In this document: positions 7,114 through 15,920 of the stretch, piece by piece
Layout: each line of letters begins with the position of its first letter
How positions within the stretch are numbered: position 1 is the first letter of the stretch
Origin: Paenibacillus sp. J31TS4
GTDB lineage: Bacteria; Bacillota; Bacilli; Paenibacillales; NBRC-103111
NCBI RefSeq assembly: GCF_018403265.1
Contig: NZ_BOSI01000012.1
Coordinates: forward strand, 1-60,315
Reading direction: 5' to 3'
Length of the DNA: 60,315 bases
The notes under the pieces: model-generated
Told to the model about the DNA's origin: nothing
Seen by the model: only the letters and a program-made list of their open reading frames with translations
The model's database searches: none
Translations under genes and position numbers: made by a program

Positions 7114-7806
7114 TCATTTGTGCAGGCCGCACTCGGTTTTCTCAAACCCGCTCCAGCGGCCGGCACGCGGGTCTTGGCCGGCCAGAACCGGTTTGGTGCA
7201 CTTTTCGCAGCCGATGCTTGGATAATTCTGGTCATGAAGCGGATTATAGATCAGATTGTTCTCCCGGATGTAATGCCACACTCGCTCACTCGTCCAGTCC
7301 GCTAACGGATTGAATTTGACCAGCCCAAATTTGACGTCATATTCTACTTTTCGGGCATTGGCTCTCGTCGGTGCCTGATCTCGGCGAATGCCGGTGAGCC
7401 AGGCATCGTATTTGCCAAGGATGTCGGTGAGCGGATCCACCTTGCGGATGCCGCAGCATTGGTTTGGATTGCTAGCCCACAGCTCCTCCCCATGCTGCAC
7501 CGCTTGCTCTGCCAGCGTCAGCTTGGGCAGCACCTGCAGGAAGGAGCGCCCATATCTGGCTTCCAGTTTGTCTCGCGTCTCATAGGTTTCCGGGAAGTGA
7601 AGATTCGTATCGAGGTAAAAAATATCAGTCGATGGGCTGATTCGATGCAGCATATCCACCAGTACGACGTCTTCCGCACCAAAGCTGCACGCAAGAGTCA
7701 GCTTGGGATACGTCTCGACGGCCAGGCGGATCACCGCTTCGGGGGAGTCGTTCTCTAGTTGGTCGGCGGCAGTTTGAATCCATTGTTCCTTCTCCAGCAG
7801 ATTCAT
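7114..7806 (-). CDS. cysH: Assimilatory APS (or PAPS) reductase CysH, 4Fe-4S type
   Basis: A 230-residue PAPS-reductase-family protein reducing activated sulfate to sulfite with thioredoxin. The [10 protein letters not shown]-loop-like motif lies at about residue 41. Two cysteine pairs, CC in QCCGIRK (about 117) and CxxC in GCEKC (about 199), are the ligands of the [4Fe-4S] cluster that marks APS-using enzymes. The catalytic Cys is in the C-terminal ECGLHK motif. With no APS kinase gene nearby, direct APS reduction is the likely route (inference). The ATG has AAAGGAG upstream. It is first in the cysH-sat unit and has its own sigma-A promoter and a palindrome between promoter and start. Confidence 0.95.
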   Translation of the reverse strand: MNLLEKEQWIQTAADQLENDSPEAVIRLAVETYPKLTLACSFGAEDVVLVDMLHRISPSTDIFYLDTNLHFPETYETRDKLEARYGRSFLQVLPKLTLAEQAVQHGEELWASNPNQCCGIRKVDPLTDILGKYDAWLTGIRRDQAPTRANARKVEYDVKFGLVKFNPLADWTSERVWHYIRENNLIYNPLHDQNYPSIGCEKCTKPVLAGQDPRAGRWSGFEKTECGLHK

Positions 7807-7838
7807 GGTAATTCTCCTTTCGCCTAATCCTAAGTATT

Positions 7839-7860
7839 CTTATGGGAATTATTACATAAG
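7839..7860. promoter_or_regulatory. Inverted repeat, possible operator of cysH-sat
   Basis: Minus strand CTTATG, ten AT-rich bases, CATAAG: perfect six-base arms. It lies just downstream of the cysH -10 box and 33 bases before the start codon, where a repressor would block transcription. The internal AATTCC recalls half-sites of the Firmicute cysteine regulator CymR, but this is only a suggestion. Confidence 0.4.
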
Positions 7861-7863
7861 GTC

Positions 7864-7892
7864 ATTATGCGGCTTGGCATTCTATCTGTCAA
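7864..7892 (-). promoter_or_regulatory. Sigma-A promoter of cysH-sat
   Basis: Minus strand: -35 TTGACA (7887-7892, perfect), 17-base spacer, -10 CATAAT (7864-7869). The start codon of cysH is about 58 bases downstream. Bases 7893-8047 up to the rpsI terminator hold no gene; most of that stretch is strongly pyrimidine-rich on the plus strand. Confidence 0.75.
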
Positions 7893-8047
7893 TCCAGCTA
7901 GAACTCCTTTCCTCACAGTATGAGGGCATTTGCCGGGTGGTGCCTGCCTTCCCTTCCCCTGCCCTTCGTCTTGCTTTCTCTCGCTCTCGGCTTCGCTTTG
8001 TTCTCGTTCGTCTGTCGGCTTTCTCCCTTCTACTGTTGCTGTCCAAA

Positions 8048-8092
8048 CAAAAAAAGACCTTTCCTGGCATTTCTGCCAAAAAAGGTCTTTTG
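8048..8092 (-). terminator. Terminator of rplM-rpsI
   Basis: Minus strand: AAAAGACCTTTTTTGGCA, loop GAAA, TGCCAGGAAAGGTCTTTT followed by more T. It starts about 12 bases after the rpsI stop and closes the truA-rplM-rpsI region. The A-run on the other side may also give some activity on the plus strand. Confidence 0.88.
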
Positions 8093-8103
8093 CAGGTCGT
8101 CGA

Positions 8104-8496
8104 TTAACGCTTCGAGAATTGAGGCGCGCGACGAGCGGCTTTCAAGCCGTATTTCTTCCGTTCCTTCATCCGCGGGTCGCGGGTCAGGAAGCCAGCTTTT
8201 TTCAGTTGGCCGCGCAGTTCCGGATCTGCTTTAAGCAGAGCGCGGGAAATGCCGTGACGGATCGCGCCGGCTTGGCCGGTGGTTCCGCCGCCGTGAGCGA
8301 GAACAAGCACGTCGTATTGGCCGATGGTTTCGGTCAAATTGAGCGGTTGTTTCACGATCAGCTTCAGTGTTTCCAGACCGAAGTACTCGTCCAGTTCCCG
8401 TTTGTTGATCATTATGCGTCCTTCACCCGGTACGAGACGTACACGTGCTACCGAGTGTTTCCGACGGCCAGTTCCATAGTATTGTACTTGTGCCAC
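8104..8496 (-). CDS. rpsI: 30S ribosomal protein S9
   Basis: A 130-residue S9 starting [20 protein letters not shown] after the initiator Met, with the basic C-terminal tail ending RAPQFSKR whose last Arg contacts P-site tRNA in the 30S subunit. The start codon is GTG at 8496 with GGGAGG upstream. It follows rplM by 18 bases, the L13-S9 pairing found in nearly all bacteria, and is followed by a strong terminator. Confidence 0.98.
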   Translation of the reverse strand: MAQVQYYGTGRRKHSVARVRLVPGEGRIMINKRELDEYFGLETLKLIVKQPLNLTETIGQYDVLVLAHGGGTTGQAGAIRHGISRALLKADPELRGQLKKAGFLTRDPRMKERKKYGLKAARRAPQFSKR

Positions 8497-8514
8497 GAAA
8501 CAGTCCTCCCTTTC

Positions 8515-8952
8515 TTAACCGCGAAGTTCCCAGACTTGAGGTTGTTGTGCTTGATGCGGATGCTCGGATCCGGCATATGCTTTCAGTCTCAGCTTCATGC
8601 TGTTGCCAAGACGAGTCTTCGGAATCATGCCATGAACGGCCAGTTCGATCATACGCTCCGGCTTGTTCTTAAGCATATCGCCTGCAGACGTTACTTTCAG
8701 ACCACCCGGATGGAGCGAGTGACGGTAGTACTTCTTGTTTTCCATTTTCTTGCCGGTCAGCACGATCTTGTCGGCATTGATTACGATGACGAAATCGCCT
8801 GTATCAACATGAGGCGTGAATTGCGGCTTGTGCTTGCCACGGATGAGGCTGGCAACTTCGCTCGCAAGACGGCCCAGGGTTTGGCCTGCTGCGTCAACGA
8901 TGTACCAATTGCGTTCTACTTCGTTAGGCTTCGCCATATATGTGGTACGCAT
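8515..8952 (-). CDS. rplM: 50S ribosomal protein L13
   Basis: A 145-residue L13, an early-assembly 23S rRNA binding protein. It begins [20 protein letters not shown] and carries the conserved [14 protein letters not shown] and [18 protein letters not shown] blocks. Full length for the family (142-147). It is first in the rplM-rpsI unit, behind a promoter overlapping the truA end and a leader of about 120 nt that is probably an L13 autoregulatory structure. Confidence 0.98.
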   Translation of the reverse strand: MRTTYMAKPNEVERNWYIVDAAGQTLGRLASEVASLIRGKHKPQFTPHVDTGDFVIVINADKIVLTGKKMENKKYYRHSLHPGGLKVTSAGDMLKNKPERMIELAVHGMIPKTRLGNSMKLRLKAYAGSEHPHQAQQPQVWELRG

Positions 8953-9074
8953 CTGCTTAATCCTCCTAAGCGTTCAAAAATTGCTATCTTACTTGTTTGT
9001 TCATTTCATTGATTTCAACGGTTCAGTGGTTCGTTCATGACTCGGGGCTGTGGGATAGCCAGACATGAAACACC
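8953..9074 (-). promoter_or_regulatory. rplM 5' leader, probable L13 autoregulatory leader
   Basis: About 120 transcribed bases without a gene lie between the rplM promoter and the L13 start. Firmicute rplM genes carry a known cis-regulatory L13 leader bound by L13 itself, and length and position fit. On the minus strand the stretch contains a GC-rich half (CACAGCCCCGAGTCATGAAC) and an AU-rich half. I could not verify the consensus fold. Confidence 0.45.
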
Positions 9075-9076
9075 AA

Positions 9077-9907
9077 CTAATATCTTACTATATCCGGCCC
9101 CGTTTGGCAACAGCTTTCGTCTACTTTCAAGTCCGTGCTGTCATACTCTACATTCCAGAGCATAAGACCCCGGGCTACTGCCGTAGGCCCTGCCTGTCTT
9201 CTGTCCTTGGCCTCTATGATCGTCTTCATCTGCTTCGGTTCCCGTTTGCCCGTTCCGACTTCCAACAGCGTCCCGACAATGATTCGGACCATATTATACA
9301 AAAACCCGCTGCCGGTCATGTAGATATGGATCACACCTGCCTCACCATCATCCGGAGCAGGCTCCGGCAGGAGTTCAATGCCAGTTTCGAATATGGTGCG
9401 CACGTGTGATTCAACCGATGAGCCCGTGGAACAGAAGGAAGAAAAGTCATGCTCCCCTTCCAGAAACCGAAGCGCCTCCCGCATCGCTTCCACATCAAGC
9501 TGCGCCGGATGATGAAAGCGGGTCGAGCGGTGAAAGACATCTCTCCACTTCGTCCGTTGGATGGAGTACCGGTAGGTCTTACGCTTGGCCGATCTTCTCG
9601 CATGAAAAGACAGTGGAACGAGCTCTGCCCGCTGCACCACGATATCGTTCGGGAGGCGGGTATTCATCGCGAGCGCCCACCGCTCGATTGGAATGGAGGA
9701 TTCCGTCACGAAGTTGACGACTTGCTTGCGGGCATGAACGGCAGCATCGGTTCGGCCCGATGCTGTGATCTTGACGCGTTCTCCCGTGAGCTGACGAACC
9801 GCCTCTTCCAGCTCCCCCTGCACCGTAGGCAGATTGGGCTGGATCTGAAACCCCGCGTACGCTGTGCCGTCGTAGCTCACGTCCAGCATAATGTTCCTCA
9901 CTAGCAT
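9077..9907 (-). CDS. truA: tRNA pseudouridine(38-40) synthase TruA
   Basis: A 276-residue enzyme that isomerises uridines 38, 39 and 40 in the tRNA anticodon arm. Seen: LDVSYDGTAYAGFQIQPN at the N-terminus and SGRTDAAVHA with the catalytic Asp (about residue 62; the usual Gly after Asp is Ala). The RKTYRYSI and GSGFLYNMVRIIVGTLLEVG blocks follow. ATG 9907 is chosen because AAGGA lies seven bases upstream and the product then begins like the family. The open frame extends 63 bases further without similarity. In Bacillus the ecfA1-ecfA2-ecfT transporter genes lie between rplQ and truA; here only 159 bases with a terminator separate them. Confidence 0.95.
   Translation of the reverse strand: MLVRNIMLDVSYDGTAYAGFQIQPNLPTVQGELEEAVRQLTGERVKITASGRTDAAVHARKQVVNFVTESSIPIERWALAMNTRLPNDIVVQRAELVPLSFHARRSAKRKTYRYSIQRTKWRDVFHRSTRFHHPAQLDVEAMREALRFLEGEHDFSSFCSTGSSVESHVRTIFETGIELLPEPAPDDGEAGVIHIYMTGSGFLYNMVRIIVGTLLEVGTGKREPKQMKTIIEAKDRRQAGPTAVARGLMLWNVEYDSTDLKVDESCCQTGPDIVRY
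9082..9110 (-). promoter_or_regulatory. Sigma-A promoter of rplM-rpsI
   Basis: Minus strand: -35 TTGCCA (9105-9110), 17-base spacer, -10 TAAGAT (9082-9087). It lies inside the last codons of truA, so rplM-rpsI can be transcribed separately from truA. Confidence 0.6.
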
Positions 9908-10009
9908 TCTCCCGTCCTTCGGTACCAGAACCGCGTAACTCTCCGGGAGGCGAAACAGCCAAGCCGGCAAGAATCTCTTCCGTGCCTGGCGCTCTCCTCT
10001 CCTGCATAC

Positions 10010-10056
10010 AAAAAAAGGGCTTCAGCAGAATCAGAAGATTCTGTCCACCCTTTCCC
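10010..10056 (-). terminator. Terminator of the S10-spc-alpha superoperon
   Basis: Minus strand: AGGGTGGACAGAATC, loop TTCT, GATTCTGCTGAAGCCCT followed by seven T. The stem has a small internal loop. It lies 10 bases after the rplQ stop and ends the long ribosomal operon that begins at rpsJ. Confidence 0.85.
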
Positions 10057-10066
10057 TATCCCGTCG

Positions 10067-10432
10067 TTAAGCCCGATCTACCAGTTCCAGATAAACCATA
10101 GGAGCTGCATCTCCGCGGCGAGGTCCCAGCTTCAGGATACGAGTGTATCCGCCCGGACGCTCGGAGTAACGAGGTGCCAGCTCAGCAAACAGCTTCTGGA
10201 TTGCATCCTGCTCTCCGTTAGCTGCTTCACGACGAACATAAGCGGCAACTTGACGACGAGCGTGAAGATCTCCGCGCTTTGCGAGAGTGATCAGCTTCTC
10301 GGCAATGGATCTCACTTCTTTCGCCTTAGCTTCCGTTGTTTGAATACGTTCTTGAATGAACAAGTCAGTGACCAGGTCACGGAAAAGAGCCTTCCGTGCG
10401 CTGGAATCACGACCCAGCTTTTGGTATGCCAT
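10067..10432 (-). CDS. rplQ: 50S ribosomal protein L17
   Basis: A 121-residue L17 beginning [20 protein letters not shown], ending ...[10 protein letters not shown]. This is the usual Firmicute length. The protein sits near the polypeptide exit. It is the last gene of the alpha part of the ribosomal superoperon, 30 bases after rpoA, and is followed by a strong terminator. Confidence 0.98.
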   Translation of the reverse strand: MAYQKLGRDSSARKALFRDLVTDLFIQERIQTTEAKAKEVRSIAEKLITLAKRGDLHARRQVAAYVRREAANGEQDAIQKLFAELAPRYSERPGGYTRILKLGPRRGDAAPMVYLELVDRA

Positions 10433-10462
10433 GGTGTGAATCCCTCCTTCTAAGTCGGATCT

Positions 10463-11407
10463 TTAGTCTTCCGCGCGGAGGCCCAATCCGAGTTCTTCGA
10501 GCTTCTCTTGAACTTCCTCGAGAGACTTGCGGCCCAGGTTGCGGACCTTCATCATGTCTTCCTCGGTTTTCGTGATCAGCTCTTGTACCGTGTTGATGCC
10601 AGCACGTTTCAAGCAGTTGTAGGACCGTACGGAAAGATCCAGTTCCTCGATGGTCATTTCCAGTACTTTTTCCTTTTTATCTTCTTCTTTTTCGATCATG
10701 ATCTCGGCATCTTTGGCCTCGTCGGTCAAGCCGACGAACAGCATCAGATGCTCCGTCAAGATTTTTGCCCCGAGACTTACCGCTTCTTCCGGACGAATGC
10801 TGCCGTCGGTCCAAACTTCGAGGGTAAGTTTGTCGTAGTTGGTAACTTGACCAACACGGGTATTCTCAATACTGTAGTTGACGCGTGTAATCGGAGTGTA
10901 GATGGAGTCAATCGGAATGACGCCGATCGGCTGGTCTTCTTTCTTGTTCTTGTCCGCACGCACATACCCTCTGCCACGATTGGCATGGATCCGCATGCTG
11001 AGGCGTGCGTCATCAGACAAGGTGGCGATATGAAGGTCCGGATTGAGGATCTCAACGTCACTGTCGGCGCGAATATCGCCGGCCGTGATTGCTCCTCCCC
11101 CGTCTGCGTCAATTTCCAGTATTTTTTCTTCGTCGGAATGAATCTTTAACGATAGGCCCTTAAGGTTAAGGATAATCTCCGTAACGTCTTCCATCACACC
11201 TGGGATGGTCGAGAACTCATGGAGGACCCCTTCGATATGAACGGAGTTAACGGCCGCTCCCGGTAAGGAAGAGAGTAAGATACGACGAAGCGAATTACCG
11301 AGTGTCGTGCCGTAACCGCGCTCCAGAGGTTCGACTACAAACTTGCCGTAGCTGCCTTCTTCGTTCACCGTTACGGTTTCAATTTTAGGTTTTTCGATCT
11401 CTATCAT
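10463..11407 (-). CDS. rpoA: DNA-directed RNA polymerase alpha subunit
   Basis: A 314-residue alpha subunit. The N-terminal assembly domain (about 1-230) begins [12 protein letters not shown] and includes [20 protein letters not shown] linker rich in Glu and Lys leads to the C-terminal domain, with [19 protein letters not shown] and [10 protein letters not shown] contacting UP elements and activators. The start at 11407 follows GAAGGAGGG; a 14-residue upstream extension in frame is not family sequence. It dimerises to seed polymerase assembly with the beta and beta-prime subunits encoded 23 kb away in this window. A 124-base gap separates it from rpsK. Confidence 0.99.
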   Translation of the reverse strand: MIEIEKPKIETVTVNEEGSYGKFVVEPLERGYGTTLGNSLRRILLSSLPGAAVNSVHIEGVLHEFSTIPGVMEDVTEIILNLKGLSLKIHSDEEKILEIDADGGGAITAGDIRADSDVEILNPDLHIATLSDDARLSMRIHANRGRGYVRADKNKKEDQPIGVIPIDSIYTPITRVNYSIENTRVGQVTNYDKLTLEVWTDGSIRPEEAVSLGAKILTEHLMLFVGLTDEAKDAEIMIEKEEDKKEKVLEMTIEELDLSVRSYNCLKRAGINTVQELITKTEEDMMKVRNLGRKSLEEVQEKLEELGLGLRAED

Positions 11408-11531
11408 TAAATTACCCTCCTTCGAAAACGTCGCTCCACAGGATACCAATTACAAAAAACATGTAGTATGCCTATCCTTCAACTCCATTATTCACAAGTT
11501 TGGGATAAATATACTACGGGTACGATCCTAA

Positions 11532-11927
11532 TTAGACACGACGGCGTTTCGGAGGACGGCAACCATTGTGAGGAATCGGAGTTACGTCTTTGATCAGGTT
11601 AACTTCCAGACCAGCTGCTTGCAGGGAACGAATCGCTGCTTCACGGCCGGCGCCAGGTCCTTTAACCATAACCTCGACAGCTCTCATGCCATGCTCCATT
11701 GCTGCTTTCGCTGCAGATTCGGCAGCCATTTGAGCAGCGAACGGAGTGCTCTTACGGGATCCTTTGAAACCGAGGTTTCCGGAGCTAGCCCAGGAAATCG
11801 CGTTTCCATGCGGGTCCGTAATGGTCACGATCGTATTGTTGAAAGTAGAACGGATGTGTGCTACTCCCGATTCAATATTCTTCCGGTCACGACGTTTGGT
11901 GCGGACTACTTTTTTTGGTTTAGCCAT
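11532..11927 (-). CDS. rpsK: 30S ribosomal protein S11
   Basis: A 131-residue S11, part of the 30S platform near the mRNA exit. Conserved blocks [32 protein letters not shown]-like [19 protein letters not shown] and the C-terminal [11 protein letters not shown] are complete. 19 bases after rpsM, in the order rpmJ-rpsM-rpsK-rpoA-rplQ as in Bacillus. Confidence 0.98.
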   Translation of the reverse strand: MAKPKKVVRTKRRDRKNIESGVAHIRSTFNNTIVTITDPHGNAISWASSGNLGFKGSRKSTPFAAQMAAESAAKAAMEHGMRAVEVMVKGPGAGREAAIRSLQAAGLEVNLIKDVTPIPHNGCRPPKRRRV

Positions 11928-11946
11928 TGTGCGTTATCCCCCCTTA

Positions 11947-12315
11947 TTATTTCTTCTTGTTAGCTACAGTACGACGAGGACCTTTGCGAGTACGGGCATT
12001 CGTCTTGGTGCGTTGTCCACGAACCGGCAGACCGCGACGATGGCGCAGGCCACGGTAGGAACCGATCTCGATCAGACGCTTGATGTTCAGGGAGATTTCA
12101 CGACGCAGGTCGCCTTCTACCTTTACATTCTTGTCGATCGCTTCACGCAGTTTGCTTACTTCGTCTTCCGTCAGATCGCGAACACGGGTACTAGCGGATA
12201 CGCCAGTCATGCTCAGGATCTTTTGGGCAGTTGTTTTGCCGATTCCGAAAATGTACGTCAGGGCAATTTCCACGCGCTTGTCGCGGGGCAAGTCAACTCC
12301 AGCAATACGTGCCAT
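11947..12315 (-). CDS. rpsM: 30S ribosomal protein S13
   Basis: A 122-residue S13 of the 30S head, bridging to L5. It begins [21 protein letters not shown] and has the conserved [20 protein letters not shown] block before the basic tail [11 protein letters not shown]. Full length. 17 bases after rpmJ. Confidence 0.98.
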   Translation of the reverse strand: MARIAGVDLPRDKRVEIALTYIFGIGKTTAQKILSMTGVSASTRVRDLTEDEVSKLREAIDKNVKVEGDLRREISLNIKRLIEIGSYRGLRHRRGLPVRGQRTKTNARTRKGPRRTVANKKK

Positions 12316-12332
12316 GTTAAGACAGCACCTCC

Positions 12333-12597
<265 letters not shown>

Positions 12598-12816
12598 CTA
12601 CTTAAAGCGATAGGTGATTCTTCCGCGTGTCAGGTCGTAAGGCGAGAGTTCTACCGTCACTTTGTCCCCAGGCAGGATACGGATAAAGTGCATCCGGATC
12701 TTCCCCGATACATGGGCGAGGATTTTATGACCGTTCTCGAGCTCTACCTTAAACATGGCATTGGGAAGAGGTTCGATAACCGTGCCTTCCACTTCAATGA
12801 CATCTTCTTTGGCCAC
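12598..12816 (-). CDS. infA: Translation initiation factor IF-1
   Basis: A 72-residue S1-fold factor that blocks the ribosomal A site during initiation, with [20 protein letters not shown] and the C-terminal [16 protein letters not shown]. The start is GTG at 12816, giving [11 protein letters not shown] as in the family. AGGAG stands seven bases before this GTG, whereas the in-frame ATG two codons upstream has AGGAG only two bases away, too close to be used. The gene starts two bases after the stop of the KOW gene. Confidence 0.96.
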   Translation of the reverse strand: MAKEDVIEVEGTVIEPLPNAMFKVELENGHKILAHVSGKIRMHFIRILPGDKVTVELSPYDLTRGRITYRFK

Positions 12817-12818
12817 AG

Positions 12819-13127
12819 TCATTCTCCTTTCTCTTGTGCTTCCGTCTGCCGGCTGGCGGCAAACTTAGTGAGCGCGTACCGCAGCTTGCCGTTGGTTACG
12901 CGGCCGGTTTCCGTCAAACTAGAGACAACCTCGCTGCTGACGGCGTCCTCCAATTGAAGATGAAGCAGATTCTTCTTCTTCGGCTGGTCGGCTTTGCGCT
13001 TGTCGCCGTCTGCGATAAGTACGAAACGCTCATCCGCCACGGCCAGGATGACCGCGTATTGGCCGGTTTCGCGCCCTCGCAGAATTTTGACAATCTGTCC
13101 GATGCGGGGAGATCGGCTACTGCCCAT
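12819..13127 (-). CDS. KOW-domain RNA-binding protein (YbzG-like)
   Basis: A 102-residue basic protein with a KOW-type SH3 barrel at the N-terminus ([20 protein letters not shown], then [19 protein letters not shown]). It resembles the L14e/L19-like KOW proteins found at this spot in Bacillus (YbzG), whose role is unknown but presumably ribosomal. ATG 13127 is preferred (GGAG ten bases upstream) and overlaps the map stop by 11 bases; a GTG three codons upstream has GGAG one base away and is less likely. Sandwiched between map and infA with almost no spacing, so translationally coupled to both. Confidence 0.85.
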   Translation of the reverse strand: MGSSRSPRIGQIVKILRGRETGQYAVILAVADERFVLIADGDKRKADQPKKKNLLHLQLEDAVSSEVVSSLTETGRVTNGKLRYALTKFAASRQTEAQEKGE

Positions 13128-13884
13128 CGGTCCCACGCTCCAGCTTGGTCAGAATTTCATACCCATCCGCAGTAATCGCGATCGTGTGCTCGAAGTGCGA
13201 GCAGTACGAGCCGTCCACCGTCACTACGGTCCAATTGTCCGTCAGCGTCTTGACATATCGTTCGCCGGCGTTCACCATCGGCTCGATCGCCAGAACCATG
13301 CCGGGCTTCAAGCGAGGCCCGCGGTCCGGAGGTCCGTAGTTCGGAATCTGAGGGTCTTCGTGGAGATCTCTCCCCACTCCGTGTCCTACATATTCGCGTA
13401 CGATCGAGAATCCGGCTTCTTCCACTGTACGTTGAATGGCATGCGAGATTGAAAATAAGCGCACATCCGGCCCGGCTTTCGCCAGTCCGTCATAGAGAGC
13501 CTGCTCCGATACCTTCAAAAGCCTGGCGGCTTCCTCCGAGATCTGTCCGACCGGATAGGTCCAGGCGGAGTCTCCATGAAATCCTTGATATTGAGCGCCA
13601 ATATCGAGGCTGATGATATCGCCCTCTTTCAGTTTTCGGGGTCCCGGTATCCCGTGAACCAATTCTTCGTTAACCGAAGCACATATACTTCCAGGAAAAC
13701 CGTTGTAACCTTTGAAAGATGGAACTGCGCCTTGGCTGCGAATATACTGTTCCGCAATCTGGTCCAACTCTTGAGTTGTGACGCCGGGCCGTATGGCCTG
13801 AGCCAGCAACCGATGCGTCTCCGCCACGATGCGGCCGGCTTCCCTCATCAGGGTGAGTTCGGACTCCGACTTACAGATAATCAT
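13117..13884 (-). CDS. map: Methionine aminopeptidase, type I
   Basis: A 255-residue metalloprotease that removes the N-terminal Met from nascent proteins. The metal ligands are visible in order: Asp in [17 protein letters not shown] (two Asp), His in [15 protein letters not shown], Glu in LAIEPMV and Glu in SHFEHTIAI. There is no N-terminal zinc-finger extension (type Ia). The ATG at 13884 overlaps the adk stop codon by one base (TGATG). Placed after adk and before the KOW gene and infA as in Bacillus. Confidence 0.96.
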   Translation of the reverse strand: MIICKSESELTLMREAGRIVAETHRLLAQAIRPGVTTQELDQIAEQYIRSQGAVPSFKGYNGFPGSICASVNEELVHGIPGPRKLKEGDIISLDIGAQYQGFHGDSAWTYPVGQISEEAARLLKVSEQALYDGLAKAGPDVRLFSISHAIQRTVEEAGFSIVREYVGHGVGRDLHEDPQIPNYGPPDRGPRLKPGMVLAIEPMVNAGERYVKTLTDNWTVVTVDGSYCSHFEHTIAITADGYEILTKLERGTDGQ

Positions 13885-14534
13885 CAAGCTTGCCCTCTCA
13901 GCAGGGAATGGATTTCATTCGTCACTTCATCGATTTCCTGTTCCCCGTCCACCTGGCGAAGGATTCCCTTAGCGCGGTAGTAGTCGAGAAGCGGAGCTGT
14001 CTTCGTTACATATTCATCCAGACGGGTTCCGACACTTTCTTCGTTATCGTCCGAACGCTGGTACAACTCTCCTCCGCATTTGTCGCAAACACCTTCGACA
14101 TGCGGCGGATTGAAAAGGACGTGGTATGTGGATCCGCAGGATCTGCAGATTCGCCGTCCCGTCAGTCTTGCCAACAACCGATCCCGATCCACCTGAAGGT
14201 TGATCACATGATCGATTTGTTTTCCCATGGAAGCCAGAATTTCGTCAAGCGCTTCGGCCTGAGAGAGCGTCCGCGGAAAACCGTCGAGCAGGAAGCCTTT
14301 GTTGCAATCATCTTGTTGCAGCCTCTCCCTGACAATGCCGATCATAAGATCGTCAGGAACCAAGTGCCCCTGATCCATGAACGTCTTCGCTTTCAGACCG
14401 AGCTCGGTGCCGAGCTTGACTGCAAGGCGAAGCGCATCGCCTGTCGAGATGTGAGGAATCTGGAACTCATCGACGATCCGTTCCGCCTGAGTTCCTTTTC
14501 CCGCACCGGGAGGACCCATAAAAAGAATATTCAC
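13884..14534 (-). CDS. adk: Adenylate kinase with zinc-finger LID
   Basis: A 216-residue kinase making two ADP from ATP and AMP. Walker A is [11 protein letters not shown] at residue 7. GFPRT lies at about 85. The LID domain carries four cysteines (CRSCG...CDKCG, about residues 130-153), the structural zinc site of Gram-positive adenylate kinases. The AMP-site motif reads [10 protein letters not shown] where most have STGDMFRAA, a mild variation. The start is GTG at 14534 with AGGGGGG upstream. Between secY and map, 87 bases after secY. Confidence 0.97.
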   Translation of the reverse strand: MNILFMGPPGAGKGTQAERIVDEFQIPHISTGDALRLAVKLGTELGLKAKTFMDQGHLVPDDLMIGIVRERLQQDDCNKGFLLDGFPRTLSQAEALDEILASMGKQIDHVINLQVDRDRLLARLTGRRICRSCGSTYHVLFNPPHVEGVCDKCGGELYQRSDDNEESVGTRLDEYVTKTAPLLDYYRAKGILRQVDGEQEIDEVTNEIHSLLRGQA

Positions 14535-14621
14535 TACGTGCTACCCCCCTGAAGGTGACCGACAAAGCCGTTTCCATCCGGTCAACTTTCGTTTCCCGTC
14601 CGAATCATGGTCCGACTGGGA

Positions 14622-15920
14622 TTACTTATTGATAAAGCCCTTGTAATGGCGCTTGATCAATTGGCTCTCGATCTGCTTCATCGTTTCCAAGCCTACCCCA
14701 ATTACAATCAGGATCGAAGTTCCTCCGATTTGAACCGAAGTCGGCAGTCCGGCCAGCTTTCCGAAGATCATGGGGAGAATCGAAATCAAGGCCAGGAAAA
14801 GGGCACCCGATAATGTAATTCTCGACATTACTCTCGTCAAATAAACCGAAGTGGTCTTCCCGGGACGAATCCCCGGAATGTAACCGCCGTTCTTCTTCAT
14901 CTGATCCGCCATTTGCACAGGATTAATCTGTACGAAGGTGTAGAAATAGGTGAAACCGATGATGAGCAGAATATACAAAACCATACCCAGCGGTGCCGAA
15001 TAGTTCAAGTTGTTGATAATCCAGTCCGCCACCATGTTACCGCGCCAGAACTGCGCGATGGTCGCCGGGAACAAAAGAAGGGACATGGCAAAGATGACCG
15101 GAATAACGCCCGCCGCGTTAACCTTGAGCGGGATATGGGTCGATTGCCCTCCATACATTTTGCGTCCGACTACACGCTTGGCATACTGCACGGGAATCTT
15201 CCGGACGCCCTGCTGGACGAAGATGACCCCGGCAATAATCAGGACGATCGCAACAACGATCAAGACCGCTTTAACAATATTCAAGAACAAGGCGCCGCCG
15301 GCATCTACAAACAGTGTCATGTAGATTTGCCGGGCATGCGTCGGAATGGCAGCAACGATACCGGCAAAGATGATAATCGAGATGCCGTTTCCGATTCCAT
15401 TCTCGGTAATTTGTTCACCAAGCCACATCAAGAAAGCAGTACCGGCTGTCAAGACTATAGCGATCAACGCGTACGTAGCGAAGCTCGGGTCAACCACGAG
15501 ATTCCCATAGTACCGGTTGAAGCCGATCGAGAGGCCGAACGCCTGAATCACTCCAAGTACGATGGTTCCGTATCTTGTTATCTGCGTCATCTTCTTTCTT
15601 CCTGCTTCCCCTTCCTTCGCCCATTGGGCAAAGCGCGGAATAACATCCATGGAGAGCAGCTGCACAATGATGGAGGCCGTAATGTACGGCATAATCCCCA
15701 TTGCGAAGATAGAGAATTGGAAGAGCGCACCACCGGAGAATGTGTTCAACAAACCGAATACATCCGATTGCTGCTGGTCCGTCGCTTTCAGAATGTCGGT
15801 ATCGATGTTGGGCACCGGAATAAAAGCACCGACTCTGTAGACGATCAGCACAAGAAGAGTGAAGATGATTCTTTTGCGCAGATCGGCTACCTTCATGATG
15901 TTGGATATGGTTTTAAACAT
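14622..15920 (-). CDS. secY: Preprotein translocase subunit SecY
   Basis: The 432-residue channel subunit of the Sec translocon, with ten transmembrane helices. Seen: MPYITASIIVQLL (helix 2), a large cytoplasmic loop with RKIPVQYAKRVVGRK, and KKNGGYIPGIRPGKTT before helix 9. Full length. It partners with SecE, encoded at 41.9 kb in this window, and SecG. The start overlaps the rplO stop by one base (TAATG), indicating translational coupling. Confidence 0.98.
   Translation of the reverse strand: MFKTISNIMKVADLRKRIIFTLLVLIVYRVGAFIPVPNIDTDILKATDQQQSDVFGLLNTFSGGALFQFSIFAMGIMPYITASIIVQLLSMDVIPRFAQWAKEGEAGRKKMTQITRYGTIVLGVIQAFGLSIGFNRYYGNLVVDPSFATYALIAIVLTAGTAFLMWLGEQITENGIGNGISIIIFAGIVAAIPTHARQIYMTLFVDAGGALFLNIVKAVLIVVAIVLIIAGVIFVQQGVRKIPVQYAKRVVGRKMYGGQSTHIPLKVNAAGVIPVIFAMSLLLFPATIAQFWRGNMVADWIINNLNYSAPLGMVLYILLIIGFTYFYTFVQINPVQMADQMKKNGGYIPGIRPGKTTSVYLTRVMSRITLSGALFLALISILPMIFGKLAGLPTSVQIGGTSILIVIGVGLETMKQIESQLIKRHYKGFINK

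Noticed and set aside
7882-8079. 65-codon minus-strand frame in the spacer between rpsI and cysH
   Set aside because: Arg/Glu-rich product from a purine-rich tract; it includes the rpsI terminator and the cysH -35, and has no plausible ribosome site.
7930-9012. 360-codon open frame on the plus strand across rpsI and rplM
   Set aside because: It covers two certain ribosomal genes antisense and starts in a pyrimidine-rich spacer without a ribosome site.
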